DNA of 35,770 bases, from positions 564,050 through 599,819 of the forward strand of contig BFEA01000390.1 of assembly GCA_003427395.1 (NCBI GenBank), read 5' to 3'. Under the pieces are notes generated by a model. The model did no database searches and was not told where the DNA came from. It saw nothing but the letters and a program-made list of their open reading frames with translations. Source of the stretch: Chara braunii. Lineage: Eukaryota > Streptophyta > Charophyceae > Charales > Characeae. Each line of letters begins with the position of its first letter. The first letter of the stretch is position 1. The position numbers were made by a program, and so were the translations under genes. Shown here in pieces: positions 9,991-20,397 of this stretch.

Positions 9991-11417
9991 AGGTGGCGCC
10001 TTTCTTACAGTCGGGCGGTTCAGAGCCGGCTCACCGACCGGGAAGAAAACGGATCCACTACCGGTATCCCGAGTGAGTGTTGCGAAAGCGCCCGGCCTAT
10101 TAAATCACCAGTCTTATTTGCACTAGTGTCGGGGCTGTTCGTACATGTGCCGGATCTTTGTACGCATCAAGTCCGTTTCATCGCGAAGCCGCGTTCCGTC
10201 GGGACTGAGGTGAACCTTAGAGACTCTTGTTATGGACAAGACCCAAGGGCCGGTCGCAATGCGAACTATCATATTACTTGAACTAAATAAAAACACTCGT
10301 TTTGGTCGCTTCTAGGATTTGTTTCGTCGTCAGCAGTTTCCTGCCTTATTTCGCGGTGCTAGCGTGTTTTGGTGATACTGACGAGGTTGATTTCTTGCAG
10401 GTTATAGGAGCCCCAACCAGCCCTCCCGTGGGTGACAGACGCGGCGCGAGGTATAGGGTTGGTCGGCGTGCCGACAGATCACTTCTACCGGTTGACAGTG
10501 CCGCCATTGCCGGGGAAGGTTGCCTCTCAGGACTTTGGTCCGCCTGTAACCGCGGGGACGTGAGAGGATCAGGAGAGGAGCACGGCTAGAGCGGAGCGGA
10601 CGACGAGCCACCAGCCAACCAGCGATGGGCATGCCCGGTGAGACATCGACTTTTGCAATGCTGGTGATATTTTTGATTCTTGCATTTGGTGATCTCATGC
10701 ATTTCTTCCTTTAATCCTTCTTGTGATTGTGATCGAGCGAGATAATTCTGGTTTTTTTCCCCTACCCTTTGGTCAGTCTACCCCCATTCGACTCCAAGAG
10801 ACAAAATTATAAGTAGGGGAAGAACTGGAGGGACTGAAGGGGAGGGGAGAAGCACCCTGGATTGCAAGGAGTTGGGCAGGGGCTAGATAGGCTAGTTGAT
10901 CCTGATGGATAGCTAGGGGGATTGATTCACTTCACGAGTCGGGAAAAGAGACCATGCCTGAGGTGGGCCGAGTAGAGGCATGGATAGGAGTGAGGATGCA
11001 CAAGCAAGACACCGTCACTTCGTTCGCGTGTGACTTCGGTCCACCCTGAGACGCATGAGTTGGCCAGCTCGTGTCCAGGTCGAGGCGGAGATGACAGGCC
11101 AGCGACGATGGTACGTTGGACAATCCTCCTTCTCGACATGAGGGTAGGGAGAGATACGCCAGAGGGCGGTTCTTTCCTAGGCCTGTTGACGTCTTGATGG
11201 GTTATAGGAGCGTTCGACGGGGCCTGTCGTGTGGGTCTATGACCTCACCAGTCGAGAGTGGGTTGCACAAGCACCAGAGAGAATATGGTAACCATTTGTT
11301 CGTTGATTAGTTGGATCAACTGATGACTTGGATGGGGCGCGAATAGAATCAGGGAGTACTTATCATATGATGTTAGTTCCAAGAAGGAGATACTACAAAA
11401 AAGGGGAAAGACCCTGA
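9991..11417. other. Leader region of unit B, no recognised gene
   Basis: Collinear with 1551-2960. It keeps the candidate branch point and 3' splice site (TACTGAC 10376-10382, AG ending 10400), T-rich and purine-rich blocks, and short ORFs without recognisable domains. Confidence 0.5.
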
Positions 11418-12640
11418 GTGGAGAGGTCTTATGGAGGAGAAAGGATGATGAACGGAGCAAGAGAGACTCGGCGAGAAGGACGATATGAGCCACCATGTAG
11501 ACCAAGTCCATATACTATGGGATACAGACATCTATACGGTCCTTTATCTTACCAACTACCGGATTTCAGTCAGACTCTTTATTTCACTGGGCATCGGGTA
11601 AAAGAATTCCTGAATGACTGGGAAGTTAATGCCTTGAGAGCAGGATGGACGGATCGGGAAGCGATAATTGGATTCATTAATCACACGAATTTCAAACTAG
11701 ACAAAGATGTCCGTGCTGCTATACCCNAACTCTTTATTTCACTGGGCATCGGGTAAAAGAATTCCTGAATGACTGGGAAGTTAATGCCTTGAGAGCAGGA
11801 TGGACNGATCGGGAAGCGATAATTGGATTCATTAATCACACGGATTTCAAACTAGACAAAGATGTCCGTGCTGCTATACCCGAAGATGGGAAGTGGACAA
11901 CTTTCAGAGAACGATTATCTCGAGTCTTTGCTTGCGACGATATCTTGTACTCAGTCGAAGACTTAAAGGAGATGAAGAAGGAGGAAGGAGAGACGTTAGT
12001 GGCGTTTCCAAGACGCTTTGAGACGACATCTGAACCATTGATAGAAAATGGGTTTCTCGATGAGATGGAACGATGCGGTCTATTCATAGGGACTCTACCT
12101 ACCGAGGGAAGAGAGTTTGTTGTGGAGAACATGCCCACTAAAAGGGTGTCGTTCGCTCAAACAAAGGCATTGGGTTTGCAGACTGGGGGACAGGATGCCA
12201 AAGCTCACCTACTTGGGGTGTTGGAGAAACTAGGGAAAGGAGTACCCGAAAGGCATTTAGGAAAACAATTCGGTGATGAGGATGGAAGAGATTTTAAGCC
12301 GCCTAACAAAGGTAAAGTAAGTAGAGATAGAGGGGAATGGAAAGGAGGAACCCGCGGCAACTGGCAGAAGAACGACGATAGGGGATTTCAAGATAGGTGT
12401 TGGAGAAGTGGAGAAGAAGAGGAAAAACGAAGGAGATCACATAGGGAAGGATGGGAAAAGGTCGAGGAGATTGAAGCCCTAAGGGTTGAACGAGAAAGGA
12501 TGAAGAGAATGAAAAATGTCTCACCTCGACGGAGTGCAGAGTCGTTGAAGGTTTTTTTACAACAAGAGCATACGGCCAGACGAGAAAAAGGTCATGAGAA
12601 AACCGTTGAGCTGAATGAGTGGAGAAGGATCAAATGGTGA
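11418..12640 (+). CDS. Gag-like protein, unit B (split by a 155-bp duplication)
   Basis: The first part (11418-11726) covers the N-terminus to the capsid-like start (GHRVKEFLNDWEVNALRAGW). The second (11789-12640, 283 codons) holds RERLSRVFACDDILYS, RRFETTSEPLIENGF, CGLFIGTLP, MPTKRVSFAQT and LLGVLEKLGKGVP, then an Arg/Glu-rich, probably RNA-binding tail. The two frames differ only because 155 bp (about 11574-11728) is repeated, with N at 11727 and 11806. Leaving out the extra copy gives one ORF of about 355 codons. No zinc knuckle is visible. In a family sense Gag packages element RNA; here that is inference. The start at 11418 is chosen because homology to unit A begins there; earlier starts are not excluded. 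Confidence 0.6.
11574..11883. repeat. 155-bp tandem duplication within gag, unit B
   Basis: The sequence from ACTCTTTATTTCACTGGGC at 11574 is repeated from 11729. The only N near the join is at 11727, with a second at 11806. Unit A has one copy. Near identity plus N at the seam suggests an assembly overlap that was not collapsed, though a true duplication is possible. Confidence 0.85.
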
Positions 12641-12724
12641 GAAAGATATATTATACAGGCCTTCTACGAAGATGAATACTAACATTAAAGCGGGAACAAC
12701 GCAGGAGGTGATTGGCTTTGCAGA

Positions 12725-13240
12725 CTGGGGTACCGGATGCCAAAGCTCATCTAGCCGCCTGACAAAGGTAAAGTAAGTAAAGATAGAGGGGAATGGAAAG
12801 GAGGAAACCGCAGCAACTGGAAGAAGAATGACGATAGGGGATTTGCCAAAGCTCATCTAGCCGCCTGACAAAGGTAAAGTAAGTAGAGATAGAGGGGAAT
12901 GGAAAGCAGGAAACCGCAGCAACTGGAAGAAGAACGACGATAGGGGATTTCAAGATAGGCGTTGGAGAAGTGGAGAAGAAGAAAAACGAAGGAGATCACA
13001 TAGGGAAGGATGGGAAAAGGTCGAGGAGATTAAAGCCCTAAGGGTTAAACGAGAAAGGATGAAGAGAATGAAAAATGTCTCACCTCGACGGTGCGCAGAG
13101 TCGTTGAAGGTTTTTTTACAACAAGAGCATACAGCCAGACGAGAAAAAGGTGATGAGAAAACCGTCGAGCGGAATGAGTGGAGAAGGATCAAATGTTGAG
13201 AAAGATATATCATACAGGCCTTCTACGAAGATGAATACTA
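12725..13240. repeat. Extra copies of the gag 3' segment, unit B
   Basis: A block of about 106 bp (GCCAAAGCTCATCTAGCCGC onward to ATAGGGGATTT) occurs at about 12739 and 12846. The second copy continues into a further copy of the gag tail and gag-ORF2 junction already seen at 12300-12690. Unit A has this segment once. The duplication separates the intact Gag frame from ORF2 by about 540 bp. Confidence 0.8.
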
Positions 13241-14469
13241 ACATTAAAGCGGGAACAACGCAGGAGGTGATTCAGGGAGAAATTTGGATGCCGAGTATCA
13301 GGTTTGAGGAGAACCGATATACAAAGGAGAATGAGGAGGAAGATATACTCTGCCGAACTTCAACGGAGACCAATACTGGCATTAAAACGAGGACAGCGGA
13401 AGAACCAGAGCAGGGAGAGGTCGGGGTGTCGAGTGTCCAGTTTGAGGAGGACCTAGACCCGAATGATAGTTTGATGGTTGGGGTTTCGAGTATTCGGTTC
13501 GAGAGTTGCGAGGAGGATTCTGATACAACTCTAATGTGTGTTAAGAAAGTGAGTGAGGAATCAGATGAAAATGGAGCCGATAGTACTAACCTTCATATTA
13601 AAGTCTCGCCGAGGGGTGAAGGACCGAAGGTTATTCGGAAAACATGGGCAGATCGAACCACAACACTGGAAGTGATACCAATGATTGAAGAATGCGGTGG
13701 CTTGAAAAAGACAAGCGATACTCATAGCAAGGGGGCAGGGTATTCGGACACGAGCTATAAGCTTGCCCCAACGTTTAAGTTTGCAGAGTCGGACATCAAC
13801 TATTAGCTGGCTCAACTTTCTGAGACCGTTGAGCCGGACGTCGGCTATGAGGTTACTCAACCGTCTGAGACCGTTGAGCCGGACGTCGGCTATGAGCTTA
13901 CTCAGCCGTCTGAGACCGTTGACCCGGACGTCGGCTATGAGCTTACTCAGCCGTCTGACACCGTCGAGCAGGACATCGGCGATGAGCTTGCTCAACTGTT
14001 TGAGACCGTCGAGTCGGGTGACAACTATGACCTTGTCCAACCGTCTGAGACCGTCAATACATCCGGAAATAATGATGGGAATAGTCCTAAGACAACTGCG
14101 AAGCAAAATCTGGTTACTATGAAAGATATTGGGGACTTCATAATGGATCAATGCATGGCGGTGAATGTTGAAGGAGAATTAGATGGGAGCCTTTTGGAAG
14201 GGGAAGACTATGGGATTCGACTTCCATCTGACCAAGAAGGCGGAGGAAAAGCCATCGTGGAAGTTAAGTTTATTGAGGATGCTGACCCGCTTAGAAGTAC
14301 GTCAAGAGAATTTAAGGAACTGTCAGAACTCAAGGATGGATTCCAAGTGAAGGAATCCGTTATTAACGACAATGAATCGGTCAGGGCTGAAAATTGTGTC
14401 GCAGGGTCTGAAAGAAGGACGAAGGCGTTCGAGAACAAGGGTGGTGGACCCAAAAGGGCAGAAACCTGA
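13195..14469 (+). pseudogene. ORF2, acidic repeat protein, unit B (single internal stop)
   Basis: The frame is open to 13806, interrupted by one TAG at 13804-13806, and continues open in the same frame to 14469. It is strongly acidic, with EENRYTKENEEEDILC, GVSSVQFEEDLDPND, CVKKVSEESDENGAD, then the 15-residue ETVEPDVGYELTQPS-type repeats. The unit A frame breaks at 4300 and 4428 are absent here, so this copy is less decayed. The C-terminus differs from A because about 315 bp is missing after 14408. It lies directly 3' of the Gag-like ORF. Function unknown; it may be a structural or accessory retroelement protein. Confidence 0.5.
13798..14062. repeat. 45-bp in-frame tandem repeat in ORF2, unit B
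   Basis: By eye this is base-for-base the same as the unit A array at 4626-4890, including the internal stop. It lies within the 737-bp tract shared without difference by the two units. Confidence 0.9.
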
Positions 14470-14873
14470 TATCGAAAGGGGGAGGCGGTGTATCGTCTAT
14501 TAGACTGAAGAAGTCGATTGGTAAGTACAAAAGCGGGGGTGAACCCTACTTTCACAAGTGGCGAGACAAACCCGAAGGCCACTGTAGCCTGGTAACGCTG
14601 GAGTGGTTGAGAGAACAAGCCAGGGATAAAAAGCGAAAAGCTAAAAGAAACGATGGTGGAAAGAGAGGTAGGAAAAGCAAAAGGAAGAAAGAAAATTATG
14701 AGAGGAATATGTTTCTTGGGGTTGATCGAGTACGGATTAGGTGTCGACCGATTAAGTTTTTCCTTCTCGGCAATCAGACGATACTCCAAGATGGCTCGAC
14801 GGGGACGTTGAGAATGGGGGGAGTGGGCTGCTGTCGGGTGGCCCAAGCCTTACGCCGCACTTTACTTCCTTGA
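14463..14873 (+). pseudogene. ORF3, basic protein, unit B (frameshifted near the end)
   Basis: The position of the unit A stop is a sense codon here (WLREQARDKKRK), so the basic block is open. An extra base near 14837 shifts the frame relative to A, and the ORF ends at 14873 before the NIWRGLKL part. A and B are thus broken at different sites, which suggests both descend from a longer open frame. Confidence 0.4.
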
Positions 14874-15003
14874 GGATAACATTTGGCGAGGACTGAAGTC
14901 GGTCAATTTGCCCGACGGGATCACAACCGACACCAAAGGATACGAGATCAGATTCACGCGACAAGAATCGAGACTGAGGCGCCAAGAAGAAGAGAACCCC
15001 TGA

Positions 15004-15609
15004 GTTCTGGGTAAGCGCCCTTCTTGCGCGCGCTATCGAGACCAATCGTTGACAAGACTCGAAGGAGCGGCTACTACGGAGGGGATCGGAGGCTACGGAG
15101 GACGGACAGGAACGCTGAGATCAGACTTACCTCGAGTACCGTGGCGATGGGTTGGACGGAGGGAGCTTTCGGTCTTTAAGGCAGACCCTCAGGGGAGCTA
15201 AATGGCACTCAGCACCGAGGCTCATCATGGGGGTAGACTAGAGCAGAGATTGCTGCTCAAGCATGCTTGGGCCTTGGACGTGTGGCCCTAAGGAAAGGCC
15301 TTAAGAGGCTTGCGGACCAGTCGAGGGAAAAAGGGCCATGAGATTATTAATCCCGGGGTCTGGCCTGCGAGATTCTAAGAGGCCAGTACCTCTCATGCGG
15401 GGACGGCGGGAAGGCAGGCCCGACCTAGGTTCGGGGAGAGGCCTGGTACCAGTGCGCTGCAAAAGGCCCGGTACTCGACAAAAGGGCCCCTTTTACTGGA
15501 AACCCATTGAGGGCCTCGGGCGGAGGTCCGGTACCGGGGCGCTGCAACTTGGCGGCGGCCCCGGAACACACTAAGGCTGGGACACACTTTGAGAAAGGGC
15601 CCGACAAAG
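15004..15609. other. GC-rich U3-like region, unit B
   Basis: Counterpart of 6144-6735 with a 20-odd-base insertion near 15075 and a short loss near 15510. No ORF of interest; it ends at the TATA box. Confidence 0.4.
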
Positions 15610-15617
15610 TATATAAG
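15610..15617 (+). promoter_or_regulatory. TATA box, unit B
   Basis: TATATAAG with the same GC-rich flanks as unit A, 8874 bp downstream of the first. The transcript would enter the leader of unit C and then the gag-pol remnant from 19536. Confidence 0.55.
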
Positions 15618-16559
15618 CCGAACCGGGCCCATGACGGTTTTTTTTTTTATCGGACGGGCGCACGGAAAGGGGCACGGGCTGTTACACGGAGGGTGCTGGC
15701 TCAGAATTGGATGGGGGGGTCCGATCTTAGGGGCATATGAACATCCCGGTCACGGGCGTGCGAGCCAGCGAACACGCACGTCGTGCATCCAGGGGGCACG
15801 ACCACGCACGCACGAAAGAGGCAATCAGGGGACTAATCGAGACTTCCGGGGGGGGAGCACGAACACGCGTGCTCTTCGGAGAAGACGACGAACCTAGATA
15901 GGTTCCTGGAAACTTGCAGGCGCAAACTCTACTCTCACGAAAAGGGGGAATTTTCCCTTTATGGAAGGGAGGGATCTAATCAGGCAAGTATCTAGTCAAG
16001 TAAGTAAGATTAAAGAGTGTTAAAGATTAAAGAGTGTTACCGAGACTATCAGACAGGCTCCCAGTGGCGGACGGACCGGGATCATGAACGGAGCCTTATC
16101 CACTCTGAGAAGTATTTACACTTCAGCTCGTGCTCCAATCGAAGCATTCCCTAGCGAACCGATCTACAAAAGGACGCAGATCAATAGCATCGAATAAAAG
16201 AGGAGAAGAGACTCGCGCTGGACACGGGTGCTCTGCTCTTCGAAAGATCTACTTTAAGAGCGGGAAGATCCGTGCTACTACGGACAGGTAGGACTACTAT
16301 GGAGAATCTCCTCTCTCTAGACGAGAAGACAAAACGCGCAATGGGTTAACAGTGCATGGGAGATAGAGAGAGCGAGCGAGTGCAAATGAGCACTAAGGAG
16401 ATCACGTTAATCAGCGAGAGAGATAGTGCAAACGAGCGCAGGAGAATGACTCGCGAGAGAGGGAGCTTGCCAGCTTGCTGAAGAAGATTGTACGCGGGGA
16501 GATGAGACTCCGCACGCACGAAGACAGTAGCGAGCGTAGGGGGATGAAATGCATGGACG

Positions 16560-16747
16560 GGGAGCGCACGGAGATGGACAAGCGTGCTCGCTCACGAAGC
16601 AACGGGAACAAGGGACTGGCGCACTTGCTAGTGTACGTGAGGGAGAACCAAGCGGGAGCGCACGGAGCTGGACAAGCGTGCTCGCTCACGAAGCAACGGG
16701 AACTGGGGACTGGCGCACGCGCTAGTGTACATGAGGGAGAACCAAGG
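16560..16747. repeat. 94-bp tandem duplication, unit B
   Basis: Copies start at 16560 and 16654 and match the unit A pair with scattered substitutions. Confidence 0.8.
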
Positions 16748-17095
16748 GGGAGACTTTAGTCACTGACACGCGTGGGAATCTCGGGCACTTTGCCCAAGAT
16801 CTGAGCCTGGTGCAGAGACTCGGGAGAAAGGGGAGGAGCACGAACGAGTGTGCTCTTTTGGGGAAGGCAATACGTACCCCCATCATGAATGCTTCCTACG
16901 AGAAAGGTAGTCGGAACATTGTCATCGTCTTGTGTGTATCTCATCGGAACGATGACGAGCACACACTTGTGATGAGGGTAGTTGGAAGTATATGCAGTGG
17001 CACAAGAGAGTGGGCTAAGTCAGCCTTAGGCATAGCTGCCAAGTGATCGCTCTGGGTTTGTTCCGAGATAGCTCGAATCTGAGGGTGAAGATGGT

Positions 17096-17493
17096 GTGTA
17101 CACTCCTAGACAGCTGGCCACCAATCAACAGAGAGAAAGGATTGTCCATCGACTGGTAGACAGATTGAAGCCTTGTTACCATGCGCACGTTCCTATGCCA
17201 ACAGATGTTGTCTGCGGAGTACTGCGTGTTGCTGCGGTACAGGTGCACGTGTTTGTGAATCTCATGCCCGGCGTCGTACAGGTGCACGCGACCGTGAATC
17301 TCTCACGTGGCTTACTATCCCCATCACCATCACCACTCTCATCGTTGCTACTGTGATCACCTTCGTCGCCATGGCCATCTGCTGCGAGAATGGCAAATGG
17401 GCTGTGCGCGAGGGAACCAGGCTGCGAAGGCGATCCGAGCAGCGCAGGCGAGAGGAAAGCTGGTGTGCGAGAGAGAGTGAGGGGGTACCGTGA
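17096..17493 (+). pseudogene. Unit B copy of the hydrophobic-segment ORF (frameshifted)
   Basis: The frame from 17096 matches the first 62 or so residues of the unit A ORF, then a 2-base insertion (GTGCACGCG against GTACGCG) shifts it. The second frame continues with WLTIPITITTLIVATVITF and ends at 17493. The helix substitutions against A (A/T, V/T, A/V, I/V) keep or only slightly lower the hydrophobicity. Confidence 0.3.
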
Positions 17494-17589
17494 GGCTGGG
17501 TGCGCGATAGTAAGAAAAAAGAGTGGGGAGGCTCGCGAACCGTGGCAGGGGCTGCGCAGGCGGATTAACTATCAACACGAGCCCAAGAG

Positions 17590-18160
17590 CACAGAGAGAG
17601 AGAGAGAGAGGGGGAGAGAGAGAGAGGATAGCAACAAGGAGGAGCAGCAGCGCGGAGAGAGCTACGCGCTGGCAGAAGAGACCGCGCGGGCCAGAGAGCT
17701 GCGCTGAAGCTACCGAAGCTGACGAAGGAAACCCAATCGACTGCGCGCGCGGCAAAAAGCCGAAGGTATGCGTGCGGGGGTGTGGGATCGCCAGACACGG
17801 GGAGATGCGATCACTCACGAAGAAGCAAAGCAACGCGAGGCGGAGGGAGTCGTGAACAAGTTAAGAATTGGATCGCGAGGAGGAGTAAATCGAATCCCGC
17901 GCGCTCGCGCGAGAGAGAGCGGTAGAGCAGGTGAGAGAGGGAGAGAGAGAAAGGGTGACAGAGAAAGAGAGGGAAAGAGATTCGATCACTCACGAGGAAG
18001 CAAAGCAGCGCTTCGGAGGGAATCGTGAACAGGTTGGGAATTGGATCGCGCGGAGGGGTAAATCGAATCCCGCGCGCATGCGAGAGAGAGCGGGAGAGCA
18101 GGTGAGAGAGGGAGAGAGAGAAAGGGTGAGAGAGAAAGAGAGGGAAAGAGTGCAGGGGGG
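17590..18160. repeat. GA-rich tract of unit C with a 175-bp tandem duplication
   Basis: CGATCACTCACG starts at 17808 and again at 17983, and the following 170 or so bases repeat (GAAGCAAAGCA, GGAATTGGATCGCG, AAATCGAATCCCGCG, GA-rich end). Units A and B carry one copy, so this duplication is private to C. Confidence 0.8.
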
Positions 18161-18581
18161 GGGGATAGGAGAGTGCTCGAACCGGCTGTCTCAGAGCAGA
18201 GGAGTGCGTGTGTTTAGACGCAAGAGGATGTCCACATTCGCACCTGCTGGAGGCGCATGAATCTAGCCCTCCCTGCCGTCCAGATTCGTGCGCTCTATAC
18301 TAAGTTAACGTGTGTGCGGTATCAGGAAGTGATCACAGGTGAGAGACGAGAGAGAGAGAGAGATACGAGGAGAATCCGACTGCCCCATCAGAACAAGGCA
18401 TTGTGACCTTACCCCTATCTACCGTGTTGCGATACCACAGTCGCGGAAACGGGCTTGAAAGCAACAACGAGAAAAGAAGATCGTTTGCAGTCATCTAATT
18501 AGTGACGCGCGTGATTGGACTAACGAGATATCCGTTGTCCCTATCAACCATTGTGCGGATCCGCAGCCGAAAGACTGAACT

Positions 18582-19030
18582 GTGCGCGGGCGAATGGAGG
18601 CTGCTTACAACCGGATTGGACTGAGCGTGATCAAAGCAGATCACAACAAACCAGGCCGGATCATACTGGGACAAATGACGAGACCAGACAAGGCCGTACC
18701 GGACCAGAACAGCTCAAACCAGCTCAGACTAAGTGAGACGGGGACGGACAGCGTCAGACCAGTCCTCACCAGACCAAGCCAGACCATATCAGATCAGACC
18801 GGACGGAACCAGACCGGGGCAGACCAGATCAGACAAGATCAGCCGGTCCAGACCAGATTAGACAAGGCCATACCAAAACTAGACTAGACTGCATCAGGTC
18901 GGAACAAACCGGACTGAGCAGGATCAGACCACACGAGACCAGACTGCACCAGACTGGATCAGACCAGACTGGCAGGCAGACCATACCAGATTGGGCCGGA
19001 GTAGACCGGGCCAGAGCAGAACGGACCAAG
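18582..19030. repeat. Degenerate CAGAC/CAGAT repeat, unit C
   Basis: Same repeat class and internal order as in units A and B. Confidence 0.8.
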
Positions 19031-19535
19031 GTGGCGCCTTTCTTACAGTCGGGCGGTTCAGAGTCGACTCACTGACCGGGAAGAAGACGGATCCGCTACC
19101 GGTATCCCAAGCGAGTGCTGCGAAAGCGCCCGACCTATTAAATCACCAGTCTTATTTGCACTAGTGTCGGGGCTGTTCGTACATGTGCCGGGTCTTTTTA
19201 CGCATCAAGTCCGTTTCATGGCGAACCCGCGTTCCGTCGGGACTCAGGTGAACCTTAGAGACTCTTGCTATGGACAAGACCCAAGGGTCGGTCGCAATGC
19301 GAACTATCATGTTATTTGAACTAAATAAAAACACTCGTTTTGGTCGCTTCTACGATTTGTTTCGTCGTCGGCAGTTTCTTGCCTTATTTCCCGGTGCTAG
19401 CGTGTTTTGGTGATACTGGCGAGGTTGATCTCTTGAAGGTTACAGGAGCCCCAACCAGCCCTCCCGTGGGTGACAGACGCGGCGCGAGGTATAGGGTTGG
19501 TCAGCGTGTTGGCAGATCACTTCTACCGGTCGACA

Positions 19536-20011
19536 CCGGGAAGCAGAAGGTAGGCTGGTCCAAGGGTAAGGGGGACCAAGGAACACCTGCATGGGTAAAA
19601 CTTGGTTTAGATTACGAGGTGTGGAGAGACCAAGTTGCCAGGGGCACTTGTCTAAATTGTGGCAACTATGGACACACATCAAGGAGATGTCGAGGCAAGA
19701 AGGTCACTATTGTCTCCGAACCCTGGCAGTGCTTCTGCGAGCACTTTGCAGGGAAACACCTTGGGCCAGTAGGAGTGTTAGCCGCTCTTACTCGTGTTGA
19801 AGTGGTAACGTGCCATTCACCACTTCAGGTGTTGGCCAAGGCTAGTGACCCATTGATCGCCCCGCAGACACATTCAGACCCATCGATGCTCTATTCAAGA
19901 GATGTGTTTGAATCCCTAGAAGAGTTACAGACTGAGTGGTCACGGAAGGACCCTAAAGACTCTTGGGCGATGATTAGCAAAGGTCCTAGGGGTGCACATT
20001 TCGTGGTATAG
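19536..20011 (+). pseudogene. Ty3/gypsy Gag C-terminus with CCHC zinc knuckle (5'-truncated)
   Basis: The frame contains CLNCGNYGHTSRRC, an exact CX2CX4HX4C knuckle, preceded by a basic stretch (GKQKVGWSKGKG). This is the nucleocapsid part of Gag, which binds element RNA. The capsid part and any 5' LTR are missing because the array joins directly at 19536; the frame happens to run through from array sequence. After the knuckle the frame continues about 110 residues as the Gag-to-protease linker and stops at 20011. Confidence 0.8.
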
Positions 20012-20037
20012 GTTGGTGTAGGTGGCCGCAAAGTGGG

Positions 20038-20376
20038 TCCTTCGCAGACATAAGCTCTACACGAAACTTCATCAATCGTGCTTGTGTGGACAGATTGCGC
20101 TTAGGGGACCAAGTGCAGCGGCTTAGCATATCTGTAGCCTCTACGCTAACCAACAAGCATAGTATGATTGCCCAATACTATATCAAGGACGTAGTCTGCA
20201 CCTTCTCCTATGGAGGAGGGGAACTGAGACATAAAATCTCGTTCCTTGTCAGCAACGAACTGCCATTTGATATGCTGCTAGGTATGTACTACCTCGAGGT
20301 TGCTCAACCTCAATTCGATTGGGATAGGAAGGTGATGATCCACAAGTTGCCCAATGGTAGAACCGTAAGACTGTAG
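20038..20376 (+). pseudogene. Ty3/gypsy aspartic protease (degenerate active site)
   Basis: The C-terminal signature LPFDMLLGMYYLE and the N-terminal STRNFINRACVDRL place this as the retropepsin that would cut Gag-Pol. The active-site triad region reads D-I-S-S-T at 20047-20061, where D-[ST]-G-[AS]-[ST] is expected. The Asp is kept but the Gly is lost, so activity is unlikely. It is out of frame with the upstream knuckle ORF. Confidence 0.75.
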
Positions 20377-20397
20377 AAGTTCAAAGCTAGCAGTCTA

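Larger units (their letters stand above)
8592..17443 (+). repeat. Tandem array unit B, 8.85 kb
   Basis: This is the only unit whose two ends both lie in the window. It follows unit A directly with no spacer and is followed directly by unit C. It differs from A by many scattered substitutions and small indels. Larger differences are a 155-bp duplication at 11574-11883, extra copies of a gag 3' segment at about 12720-13240, and absence of about 315 bp present in A (5238-5552). One stretch of about 737 bp (13672-14408) reads identical to A 4500-5236. TATA boxes at 6736 and 15610 are 8874 bp apart, in agreement with the unit length. Confidence 0.9.
17444..19535 (+). repeat. Truncated array unit C
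   Basis: The sequence matches the first 2.06 kb of unit A (GA-rich tract, CAGAC repeat, leader), with an extra 175-bp tandem duplication at 17808-18157. Collinearity with A and B stops after 19535, just past the shared GGTCGACA. The next bases belong to a Ty3/gypsy gag-pol remnant. The break lies in leader sequence, not at an LTR end, so it looks like illegitimate recombination or deletion and not a clean insertion. Confidence 0.85.
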
